Below are positions 1 through 6,403 of a stretch of 7,483 nucleotides of DNA, piece by piece (position 1 is the first letter of the stretch; the number at the start of each line of letters is the position of its first letter). A program made the position numbers and the translations under genes. The notes below the pieces were generated by a model, which saw nothing but the letters and a program-made list of their open reading frames with translations, ran no database searches and had not been told where the DNA came from. Source of the stretch: an uncultured Microcaldota archaeon (GTDB lineage: Archaea > Micrarchaeota > Micrarchaeia > Anstonellales > Bilamarchaeaceae); the NCBI GenBank assembly GCA_903835325.1, contig CAILMU010000026.1, forward strand, positions 1 through 7,483, written 5' to 3'.

Positions 1-1
1 G

Positions 2-1099
2 GAGATGCGCTTCCTGAAACTGGATTCCGGCCCATTGGAAGAGGAATTCTCCACATGGTCAAAAGCGCTTTTTACGAATTCGAAAAACAAGGAGCGCGCG
101 GTGAACATCCAATCCTTCGAGGGTTTCATAGAGCGCTTCGGGATGGGGCGGGAAGAAATCGTCAGCAGGCTTGGGGATACCGGCATGGATTTCGTGGAGC
201 AGACGGGCAAGAAGAGCGCCTGCCTGAAGCTCTCGCGCTTCATCGCCATGTGGGACGACGATAGCGCGGAATGCGTCCGGGTCATCAAGCGCAAAGGGGC
301 TCACTTCTTCCTTTCAAAGCGGCTGCTGGACCCCATCAGCGCGACAAGCGTCCTCAATGACTGCGCATCCTCAGTCCTCATGAGCGGATCCTTAGTCCCC
401 CTCGAGATGCACCGCGATATTTTGGGGCTGGATCCGAACTGCACCATGATGAAGACCTATCCATCCCCTTTCGGCAAAGAAAACATCGTCAATATCATAA
501 CCCCGGATCTCACGACCAGATACACCCGGCGCGGGATCGAGGAATTCACGGCGATAGCGAAAAGGATAGACCGCATCGTGGGTTCGACCCCTGGAGGCAC
601 GGCGGTCTTTTTCGCATCCTACAATGTGATGGACAATGTCCTCCCGCTCATGCGCTCGAACCGGCTTCAGATCCAGAAAAACGGCATGAAGCCCCATGAG
701 ATAAAACAGGTGATGAAGGATTTCAAGGATGGCGGGGTGCTCTGCGCTGTCCAGGGCGGGTCCTTGTCCGAAGGCGTGGACTTCAACAACGGCGAGATAA
801 AGACCGTTGTCGTGGTCGGTGTCGCCCTGGACGAGATGGATATCGAGACCCGCGCATTGATTGACTATTACGACCAGAAGTTCGGCCGGGGCTGGGATTA
901 CGGCTATCTCTACCCCGGGACCATCAAGGCCCTCCAGGCAGCCGGACGCGCGCGGAGGAAAGAGGCAGACCGTGTCGCAGTCGTCTTCATGGACGAGCGG
1001 TTCCAGTGGGGCAAATACAACTGGATATTAAATAAGGAAGAGGAGATTGTAATCACAGAAGAGCCAGAGAAGGAAGTCGCCAGGTTCTGGGGCCGCTGA
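2..1099 (+). CDS. XPD/Rad3-family superfamily 2 DNA helicase, C-terminal part (5' end outside window)
   Basis: The reading frame is open to the window edge, so this is the last ~365 codons of a longer gene; the ATG at base 5 is probably internal. XPD-type enzymes are ATP-driven 5'-3' helicases with an Fe-S domain, used in DNA repair. Residue numbers count from the ATG at base 5. Residues 1-115 look like the end of the Arch domain. Helicase domain 2 follows: motif III-like MSGSLVPLEMHRDILGLD (126-143), motif IV GTAVFFASY (198-206), motif V GSLSEGVDF (252-260) and motif VI QAAGRARR (311-318), then a VVFMDERF strand. XPD proteins usually have SGTL in the motif III region; here it is SGSL. Walker A, the DEAH box and the Fe-S cysteines would lie upstream and cannot be checked, so a DinG-type relative is not excluded. 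The stop is one base before the rfcL start, so the two are probably co-transcribed and translationally coupled. Confidence 0.88.
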   Translation, partial: EMRFLKLDSGPLEEEFSTWSKALFTNSKNKERAVNIQSFEGFIERFGMGREEIVSRLGDTGMDFVEQTGKKSACLKLSRFIAMWDDDSAECVRVIKRKGAHFFLSKRLLDPISATSVLNDCASSVLMSGSLVPLEMHRDILGLDPNCTMMKTYPSPFGKENIVNIITPDLTTRYTRRGIEEFTAIAKRIDRIVGSTPGGTAVFFASYNVMDNVLPLMRSNRLQIQKNGMKPHEIKQVMKDFKDGGVLCAVQGGSLSEGVDFNNGEIKTVVVVGVALDEMDIETRALIDYYDQKFGRGWDYGYLYPGTIKALQAAGRARRKEADRVAVVFMDERFQWGKYNWILNKEEEIVITEEPEKEVARFWGR

Positions 1100-1100
1100 C

Positions 1101-2288
1101 ATGCTGTTATCCGCGAAATACTGCCCGAAACGGGCCGAGGAATTCATCGGCAACGAGGACAGGATAAAGGACGCAAAGCAATGGATGCTGCAATGGGTCA
1201 GCGGAAAGAAGAGGAAGCCCCTCCTGCTCTGGGGCCCCCCCGGGGTCGGCAAGACCACGCTCGCATACGCATTCGCGAACGAATTCGATTATGATGTCAT
1301 CGAGATAAACGCGAGCCAGATGAGGAACCGCGCGGCGGTCGAGAGGATAATCAAACCCGCGTCGATGGCCGGAAGCCTTTTCGGGCGCGGCAGGCTTGTC
1401 CTGATAGACGATGCCGATGTGCTTGCGGGAGTGAAGGACAGCGGAGGCTCCGGTGCGATAGCGGCATTCCTGAAAGAGTGCGCATGCCCCACCATCGTCA
1501 CAGCCACAGACATCTGGGACAAGAAGCTCTCCCCCATCCGGGTCGAATGCGAATCGATAGAATTCAAGAAAGTCAGCAAGGTCGCGATAAGGAAGCTATT
1601 GGAGCGCATCGGAAAGGAAGAGAAGCTGGATATCAGCGCCGAGCGCATCGCAACAATTTCCGAGAATGCAGGCGGCGATGTGCGCGCTGCACTCAACGAT
1701 CTCCAGGTGAACAACACCTCTTCGCGCGACTCGGAGAAGGATATCTTCCAGCTGGTGCGGGGGATATTCAAGGCCGAGAGATACAGCGATGTCAAGGAGC
1801 TCATGCGCGGGGACATAGATTATGATTTCATAAAGCTCTGGATGGACCAGAACATCCCGAACGAATACGAGACGGCCTATGATATCTTTGCAGCCTACGA
1901 TTCGCTCTCCAAAGCCGATATCTTCGATGGAAGAATCAGGAAGAGCAAGTGGCAGCTGCTGAAGTACTCGATCGATCTTGCGACAGCGGGCGTATCACTG
2001 GCCAAGAAAGCGCCATACCACAAATTCACCAAATACGAGTTCCCGAGCTATCTGCGCATGATGTCCCAGAGCATGGCAAGGCGCGCGATGCTGAAGTCCA
2101 TAGGGGGCAAGATAGGGGCAAGGCTCCACTCTGGGAGGAGAGCCGCCCTAGAGTTCCTCCCGCTCATCAAGGAGTTCGGAGCCAAATCCCCCGACGAAGT
2201 GGTCTCCTTCTACAATCTCGAGGAGGAGGAGTTCGCGTTCATCATGGAGACAGCTGCGAGGAAAGTCAGGAAGACGAAGGAATCGTGA
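1101..2288 (+). CDS. rfcL: Replication factor C large subunit (clamp loader), short form
   Basis: The archaeal RFC large subunit joins four small subunits to load the PCNA ring onto primed DNA using ATP. Seen in the 395-aa product: an N-terminal RFC box variant KYCPK (6-10; family usually KYRPK), Walker A GPPGVGKTT (45-53), Walker B LVLIDDADVL (99-108), a sensor 1 region TIVTATDIWD (131-140), sensor 2 GGDVRAALNDLQ (191-202), then an alpha-helical collar domain to the end. Three positions depart from the family pattern as I know it: the Walker B Glu is Asp104, the sensor 1 Asn is Thr136, and the N-terminal box Arg is Cys8. The protein ends in a short basic stretch (RKVRKTKES). The longer charged tail and terminal PIP box of many archaeal RfcL (roughly 470-510 aa) are absent. 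The ATG lies one base after the upstream stop with no clear ribosome binding site, which suggests translational coupling. The gene converges on the Hef-type gene with 14 bp between stops. Confidence 0.93.
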   Translation: MLLSAKYCPKRAEEFIGNEDRIKDAKQWMLQWVSGKKRKPLLLWGPPGVGKTTLAYAFANEFDYDVIEINASQMRNRAAVERIIKPASMAGSLFGRGRLVLIDDADVLAGVKDSGGSGAIAAFLKECACPTIVTATDIWDKKLSPIRVECESIEFKKVSKVAIRKLLERIGKEEKLDISAERIATISENAGGDVRAALNDLQVNNTSSRDSEKDIFQLVRGIFKAERYSDVKELMRGDIDYDFIKLWMDQNIPNEYETAYDIFAAYDSLSKADIFDGRIRKSKWQLLKYSIDLATAGVSLAKKAPYHKFTKYEFPSYLRMMSQSMARRAMLKSIGGKIGARLHSGRRAALEFLPLIKEFGAKSPDEVVSFYNLEEEEFAFIMETAARKVRKTKES

Positions 2289-2302
2289 ACTTGCAATCCG
2301 TT

Positions 2303-3892
2303 TCAAAAATAGTCGCTCATCTTCGTCTGGCCGTCACCGGAGCGTTTCGAGCGGGCGGGTTTCGGAATCTTTTTTTCTTGTCCGGGAGCTTGTTTTACAG
2401 ATTCCGGGATATTTTTCGCTTCGGGTGCCGGGATATCCTTTTGTTGTTGTGCCGATTCTTGCTGCCTATCCGCCGCTTTCCTCTTCTGCATCCCCTTCAG
2501 GATGGATTTCATCCTCCCCTCCCTGTTCAGTGATGCATGATAATAGAACTCGTCCCTTGTCCCCCTTGTCATCAGGACCACTATCTCGCCCTCTTTCAGC
2601 CTGGCAGCCCTTCCCCTCCTCTGGATGCTCCGTATCTCGCTCGGAATCGGCTCATAAAAAATGACGGCATCCACGGCAGGGATGTCCAACCCCTCCTCGG
2701 CGATAGAGCTCGCCACCATCACGTCGAATTTCCCGGCCCGGAAATCCGCAATCGTCTCCTCCTGTATCTTCTTCGTTATCCCATCCTTCTTGCCCACGAA
2801 CTGCCGGGCGCTTATCCCATTGTCGTTGAGCACCTTCTCGAGCCGGGCTATCTGCGAGCGGTACTGCGCGAAGACAATGACCTTCTTCTTGCCCTCGCCC
2901 AGATGCTTCAGCCGTCCGATGAGGACCGGCATCTTCGGGTGATCCTCGTCCTTCCTGCTCAATTCCCGTATCCGTTCAAGCCCCGGCTCCTGGAGGAGTA
3001 TCTTGGCGGATTTGCCTTCCTTAGCCTCGAGTTTGACCAGGTAATCGCGGATAGGGTATATGCCCTGCGTCTCGAGCAGCTCCGTCATATGGAGCAGGTG
3101 CAAGAGAACAGAATACTGGATGAGCGCAGGATACTTGATGTTGCTGGGTATGTTCAGTATCCTCTGCCGGAGCTCCATGAATTTGCCCTTGTGCTTCAAT
3201 GGGGGCGGGAAGCCCATCCCGGTGAGCCGGTGCGCATATTTCCCGGTTAGCGTGTCAAGTTCCCTCTTTATCTCCCTGAAATGGTCCGAGAGGTCCACAG
3301 GGATCCACGTGAGCGTGCTCTTCTGCACATACGGCGCGACATCGGCATCGTTCTGGTCGCGAATCTCGACATTTTTGATGCGCAGCGCGTCCATCACCTC
3401 GCGGATGCGCTCCATCTTCCCGCCGGGGGAAGCGGTGAGGCCGACAAACAATGCGCTCTCGCGCGAAAGCTTCTCCGCGACATAAGTGTACGCGTAATCG
3501 CCGACCGAGCGGTGGCACTCATCGAAAATCACGAGCGAGAAATCCGGCTCCAGCAACGAATTCTCCAAATCATTCTTTATCGTCTGGGGCGTGCTGACTA
3601 TTATATCCGTCTTGTACAGCTCCTTCCTTTTTTTCGGCGCTATCTCGCCGTTCACCAGGACGACGTTCTTGTCCGAGAGCTCGAGCTGTTTCATTATCGT
3701 CTCCACATGCTGTTTCGCCAGCGGTTTGGTCGGGGTGAGGAACAGGCACCTGCCTTTCTTCATCCTCTCCTTCATCAGCATGAGGCCTATCAGGGTCTTG
3801 CCGAGGCCTGTCGGCAAAACCACTAATGTATTGCCGTTCTGCATTATCGAATTGAATATCGAAAGCTGGTATGCCCTCGGTGTCAGCTCCAC
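2303..3892 (-). CDS. Hef/FANCM-type DEAH-like helicase without nuclease domain, C-terminal PIP box
   Basis: Hef-type proteins are SF2 helicases that act on forked and branched DNA at stalled forks; in many euryarchaea the helicase is fused to an XPF-type nuclease. Seen in 529 aa: Walker A PTGLGKT (27-33), motif Ia TPTKPLAKQH (53-62), motif II DECH (124-127), motif III TASPGG (153-158), a helical insert (about 200-320) as in Hef/FANCM, motif IV VIVFAQYRSQ (338-347), motif V SSIAEEGLDIP (395-405) and motif VI QRRGRAAR (424-431; usually QRRGRTGR). After residue 470 comes a Gln/Lys/Pro-rich, probably disordered tail ending in QTKMSDYF, a match to the PIP consensus. There is no ERCC4 nuclease or helix-hairpin-helix domain. 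The start is GTG: no ATG or TTG occurs in frame between the upstream stop and this codon, and the product begins with the family-typical ELTPRAYQ. Expression is probably from the divergent promoter at 3923-3932. Confidence 0.92.
   Translation of the reverse strand: MELTPRAYQLSIFNSIMQNGNTLVVLPTGLGKTLIGLMLMKERMKKGRCLFLTPTKPLAKQHVETIMKQLELSDKNVVLVNGEIAPKKRKELYKTDIIVSTPQTIKNDLENSLLEPDFSLVIFDECHRSVGDYAYTYVAEKLSRESALFVGLTASPGGKMERIREVMDALRIKNVEIRDQNDADVAPYVQKSTLTWIPVDLSDHFREIKRELDTLTGKYAHRLTGMGFPPPLKHKGKFMELRQRILNIPSNIKYPALIQYSVLLHLLHMTELLETQGIYPIRDYLVKLEAKEGKSAKILLQEPGLERIRELSRKDEDHPKMPVLIGRLKHLGEGKKKVIVFAQYRSQIARLEKVLNDNGISARQFVGKKDGITKKIQEETIADFRAGKFDVMVASSIAEEGLDIPAVDAVIFYEPIPSEIRSIQRRGRAARLKEGEIVVLMTRGTRDEFYYHASLNREGRMKSILKGMQKRKAADRQQESAQQQKDIPAPEAKNIPESVKQAPGQEKKIPKPARSKRSGDGQTKMSDYF
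2306..2329 (-). other. PIP box (PCNA-interacting peptide) at the C-terminus of the Hef-type helicase
   Basis: The last eight codons before the stop encode QTKMSDYF (residues 522-529). This fits Q-x-x-[ILM]-x-x-[FY]-[FY] exactly and sits at the extreme C-terminus after a flexible linker, the usual placement for PCNA-binding peptides in archaeal replication and repair proteins. PCNA binding is inferred from the motif. Confidence 0.8.
2370..2376 (+). terminator. Possible U-tract terminator for the XPD-rfcL transcript
   Basis: A run of seven T residues on the plus strand, followed by CTTG, lies 82 bases after the rfcL stop. Archaeal transcription commonly ends at U-rich tracts without a hairpin. 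The 14-bp gap between the convergent genes has no such tract, so this is the first good candidate. It lies inside the 3' coding region of the opposite gene, where the same bases encode Gln-Glu-Lys-Lys-Ile-Pro, so it may be only a Lys-codon run. Confidence 0.3.
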
Positions 3893-3922
3893 ATCTATCC
3901 CGTATAGGGAATGCTGCGAATT

Positions 3923-3932
3923 GTTTTAATAC
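3923..3932. promoter_or_regulatory. Shared divergent TATA element between the Hef-type helicase and amidohydrolase genes
   Basis: The AT-rich block gttttaatac reads TTTTAATA on the plus strand and TATTAAAA on the minus strand. Its centre is about 26 bases upstream of the amidohydrolase ATG at 3953, the spacing expected for a leaderless archaeal transcript. It is about 35 bases upstream of the helicase GTG at 3892, which would leave a ~9-base leader. It is the only TATA-like block in the 60-bp intergenic region. Confidence 0.55.
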
Positions 3933-3952
3933 TGCGATACGAACAGAATCCC

Positions 3953-5254
3953 ATGTACGAAATATCCGGGGGATTCGCGATAACAAGGAAAGGCGTGGAA
4001 AGGGATTTCTCGCTCGCCATCCAGAACGACCGCATCATCGATATGGGTCCGTCAAAAGACATCCGCTCGAAATACAAATTCTCTGATTCCATCGGCGGCA
4101 AGGACATGGTCATCTCGCCCTCATTCGTGGATGCGCACATGCACAGCTTCCAGGTCGCGACAAAAGGCCTGACCTCGGATAAGAGCCTGCTCGACTGGCT
4201 GAAGAAGTACATCTGGAAATGGGAAGGCACGTTGACACCTGAACGGGCAAGGGCCTGCGCGAGGCTCTCATACCTTGAGCTGCTGAAAAGCGGAGTCACC
4301 ACGTTCGTCGATTACACCTCTGTCCATCACACCGACCAGGCGTTCCTCGCCGCGCAGGAATTCGGGATGCGGGGTAATATCGGGAAGACTCTGATGGACA
4401 GGAATTCGCCCTCGGAACTGCAGGAGACGACCGATGATGCCATCAAAGATACGGCGCGCTTCATCAGGAAGTTCCATTGCTCGGATAAGGGCAGGCTTAG
4501 ATACATGATAACGCCGAGATTCGGGATAACATGCACTGACGAGCTGCTCGCAGAGTGCAAAAAACTCTCGAAAAAGCACGATGTCATGATAACAACACAT
4601 GCGCACGAAAGCAGGTTCGAAGTCGTGACAGACAAGAAGAACTACAAGACGAGCGCGATACGGCATTTCCATAAGCTAGGCCTTCTAGGTCCGAACCTCC
4701 TCCTGGCGCATTGCATCTGGCTTGACAAGACCGAGATGGCGCTCCTCTCGAAGACGAACACAGGTGTCGCGCACTGCCCGGGCTCCAACATGATGCTCGC
4801 AAGCGGGATAGCCGATACCCCGAAAATGCTCGAGCGGGGCATGAATGTCGGGTTGGGAAGCGACATGGGCGCTTATTACAATCTCAGCATCTTCGACCAG
4901 ATGAGGCTGAGCGTCATGGTCCAGAAGGTCCGGTCGCTCGATCCGAATGCCCTCACCCACAACCAAGCATTCGAATTCGCGACAATCGGAGGTGCCAAAG
5001 CGGTTGGTCTGGGAAGGCAGACAGGCGCCCTCGAGATAGGGAAAAAGGCGGATATCGTGTTGCTCCGGACTAGGAACACCGCTTTCTCTCCGATGAACGA
5101 TGTGGTGGCCCAGCTCGTTTACAGCGCAAGCCCAGCCTGCGTGGATACTGTCATCTGCGACGGAAAAATGCTCATGAAAGACAAGGCCGTCCTTGTCGCG
5201 GATGAAGAGAGGATAATCTCTGATTCCAAGGAAATCCTGAAGCAGGCTGAATGA
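3953..5254 (+). CDS. Metal-dependent amidohydrolase, ATZ/TRZ type (purine/heterocycle deaminase-like)
   Basis: Family members hydrolyse C-N or C-Cl bonds on nitrogen heterocycles and include guanine, cytosine and SAH/MTA deaminases. In the 433-aa product: an N-terminal beta-sandwich strand (MYEISGGFAITR), metal-site HxH at AHMHS (61-65, His62/His64), a third ligand His216 in THAHES followed by Glu219, His253 in LAHCIW, the signature AHCPGSNMMLASGIA (273-287), and metal/catalytic Asp304 in GLGSDMG. The C-terminal barrel end and sandwich are typical: ATIGGAKAVGL (343-353) and GALEIGKKADIVLL (358-371). The residues after Asp304 (AYYNLSIFDQMR) match neither the SAH/MTA deaminase pattern (GAASNNNLDM) nor a guanine deaminase pattern well, so the substrate is open. 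The start at 3953 is preferred over an in-frame ATG at 3911: the product then begins at the family's usual first strand, the TATA box is 26 bases upstream, and the extra 14 residues would run through that TATA box. Confidence 0.88.
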   Translation: MYEISGGFAITRKGVERDFSLAIQNDRIIDMGPSKDIRSKYKFSDSIGGKDMVISPSFVDAHMHSFQVATKGLTSDKSLLDWLKKYIWKWEGTLTPERARACARLSYLELLKSGVTTFVDYTSVHHTDQAFLAAQEFGMRGNIGKTLMDRNSPSELQETTDDAIKDTARFIRKFHCSDKGRLRYMITPRFGITCTDELLAECKKLSKKHDVMITTHAHESRFEVVTDKKNYKTSAIRHFHKLGLLGPNLLLAHCIWLDKTEMALLSKTNTGVAHCPGSNMMLASGIADTPKMLERGMNVGLGSDMGAYYNLSIFDQMRLSVMVQKVRSLDPNALTHNQAFEFATIGGAKAVGLGRQTGALEIGKKADIVLLRTRNTAFSPMNDVVAQLVYSASPACVDTVICDGKMLMKDKAVLVADEERIISDSKEILKQAE

Positions 5255-5264
5255 AAAGAAAAAA
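5253..5264 (-). terminator. U-rich terminator of the PP2C-like gene
   Basis: Read on the minus strand, TTTTTTCTTTTC begins 11 bases after the stop codon at 5275. This is a typical archaeal U-rich transcription end. It overlaps the stop codon of the convergent amidohydrolase gene, so the two 3' ends nearly touch. Confidence 0.55.
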
Positions 5265-5274
5265 TCCTTGGTTT

Positions 5275-6318
5275 TCAGGGCTTCCTCATCGCTATAAGGG
5301 CAACATCGCACAAATCAGGGAGAATAGCCCATCTGTCGTGGCGCATGTCTGACTCGACCGGGTCGTTGGCGCGCTGCATCCTGGATTTGACCTCTTTGAG
5401 AAACCTCGCCAGCATCTTATCCAAAGCAATGACGCCGTGACCCGCGTCCGCGCTCTGGGGTGCTGCACCCTGGACCAATATGGCGCTCAGGTCATCCTCG
5501 CCGCGCGGATTTATCACCGCTTCTGTCCCCGGGTCGTATTCCACGCAAAGGTTGCGCACGAATCCTGCGCTTGCCAGGACCAATGTGCCTCCGCTTTGAA
5601 GAACACCTGATGCGCTGATGATGTAGGATTCGTTCAATCCTGTCGAATCGATGAACCTGAAGGTCGCCTTCCGCGAGGCCTTGAAATCATCTATATCCAT
5701 CTCATTTGCCCGTATCTCCTTCTCTCCGAATGCGAACATGTCGCAGAATGCCACGCAACGGACAGACGTGCCGATTATATCGTAAGCGGCATGGTCGCCG
5801 ATGCTTGCGACCGAGTAGCTCCCGTTAGGGCGCAGAAACGCAATCGAGACCTTGAGCGTGCCATCAGGGAACGGCCAGAATCCGTCGCTCACAACGCCTT
5901 CGATGCCTTCGTTCAGTATCATCTCGGCTTCCCTGCCGTTATGTTTGTTCGGAAGCCTCGCTATCGCAGGCGCGAAGCCCTGGAAAAGCAATCCGGGGAG
6001 CTCGAGCCCCAGCTGGTCTGTTCCGGTGAACAGCGCGCCGACGCTTCCCTTGCTGGTCGAGAAGCAGCATGCGCTGACTGATTCGATGCGCTTATCGTCC
6101 ATCTTGTCTATGCAGGCGGAAATCTCGCAGTCGTCCCTGGCATGCGTTTCCCATGCCGGCTTTGCCGGGTCGCGGGGTATCCTGAACGAAGAAGATAGCT
6201 CGTCACCGGATAGCGGATCTGTAAGCACGAGCCTGAGCGAGTTCCTGGCTGGGTCCTGGCAAGGCTTCATTGATGGCGGGATGGAGTTCTGCTTCCTTCC
6301 CGGACGTAAAGAAGTCAT
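5275..6318 (-). CDS. Uncharacterised 347-aa protein, possible degenerate PP2C-fold (pseudophosphatase)
   Basis: I do not recognise this as a named family. Its layout resembles PP2C phosphatases. Residues 153-183 (strand GTLKVSIAFL, turn RPNG, strand SYSVASIGDHAAYDII) parallel the PP2C hairpin that ends in VGDSRAYLI. GGTLVLASAGF (243-253) parallels the family LLLCSDGL strand. A late helix (297-315) is followed by DLCDVALIAMR (335-345), like the closing DDxT strand; an alternative closing match is GEDDLSAILV (273-282). The SDG Asp is Ala251, the DG of the early strand is not evident (GALFTGTD at 94-101 is nearest), and only Asp175 of the GD pair is clear. If the fold call is right, it is probably catalytically inactive. 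No signal peptide or membrane segment; nine cysteines, including a CC pair at 84-85. A TATA box 26 bases upstream and a U-rich 3' end support a real, leaderless, single-gene unit. The fold is inference from pattern. Confidence 0.8.
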   Translation of the reverse strand: MTSLRPGRKQNSIPPSMKPCQDPARNSLRLVLTDPLSGDELSSSFRIPRDPAKPAWETHARDDCEISACIDKMDDKRIESVSACCFSTSKGSVGALFTGTDQLGLELPGLLFQGFAPAIARLPNKHNGREAEMILNEGIEGVVSDGFWPFPDGTLKVSIAFLRPNGSYSVASIGDHAAYDIIGTSVRCVAFCDMFAFGEKEIRANEMDIDDFKASRKATFRFIDSTGLNESYIISASGVLQSGGTLVLASAGFVRNLCVEYDPGTEAVINPRGEDDLSAILVQGAAPQSADAGHGVIALDKMLARFLKEVKSRMQRANDPVESDMRHDRWAILPDLCDVALIAMRKP

Positions 6319-6340
6319 GCTATTCCATTATATGAAACTA

Positions 6341-6348
6341 TTTATAAA
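6341..6348 (-). promoter_or_regulatory. TATA box of the PP2C-like gene (leaderless)
   Basis: The palindrome TTTATAAA is centred about 26 bases upstream of the ATG at 6318 on the minus strand, with a purine-rich stretch (GATAAAAGAGA) just upstream as a possible TFB recognition element. The spacing predicts transcription starting at or next to the ATG. The 85-bp gap between genes (6319-6403) holds this promoter and the terminator of the upstream gene. Confidence 0.7.
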
Positions 6349-6385
6349 TCTCTTTTATCTCATCTTTTCACACTAATTTAATATG

Positions 6386-6402
6386 AAAAGAGGCTATTAG
6401 CC
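6386..6402 (-). terminator. Small hairpin plus U-tract after the korB-type gene
   Basis: On the minus strand, directly after the TAG stop, GGCT-AAT-AGCC can form a 4-bp stem with a three-base loop, followed by TCTTTTC and an AT-rich stretch. The stem is weak, but the position right after the stop and the U-tract make it the likely end of the oxidoreductase operon. Confidence 0.45.
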
Positions 6403-6403
6403 C

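Noticed and set aside
1289..1816. 175-aa minus-strand open frame inside rfcL.
   Set aside because: Ser-rich antisense reading of the RfcL AAA+ domain; no start context or homology signal.
2537..3826. Long plus-strand open frames (237 and 181 aa) opposite the Hef-type gene.
   Set aside because: They lie fully inside a well-conserved helicase gene on the other strand, show no recognisable motifs, and are expected from biased codon use in GC-rich coding DNA.
3911..5254. Upstream in-frame ATG at 3911 for the amidohydrolase.
   Set aside because: It would put 14 hydrophobic/basic residues before the usual first strand and run coding sequence through the likely TATA box; ATG 3953 fits both the family start and the promoter spacing.
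4685..5311. 208-aa minus-strand open frame opposite the amidohydrolase 3' end.
   Set aside because: Antisense shadow: no family motif, and it crosses the U-rich terminator and the end of the PP2C-like gene.
5852..6376. 174-aa plus-strand open frame opposite the PP2C-like gene.
   Set aside because: It reads through the opposite gene's TATA box and ATG and has no plus-strand promoter. The minus-strand frame is longer and has both a matched promoter and a terminator.
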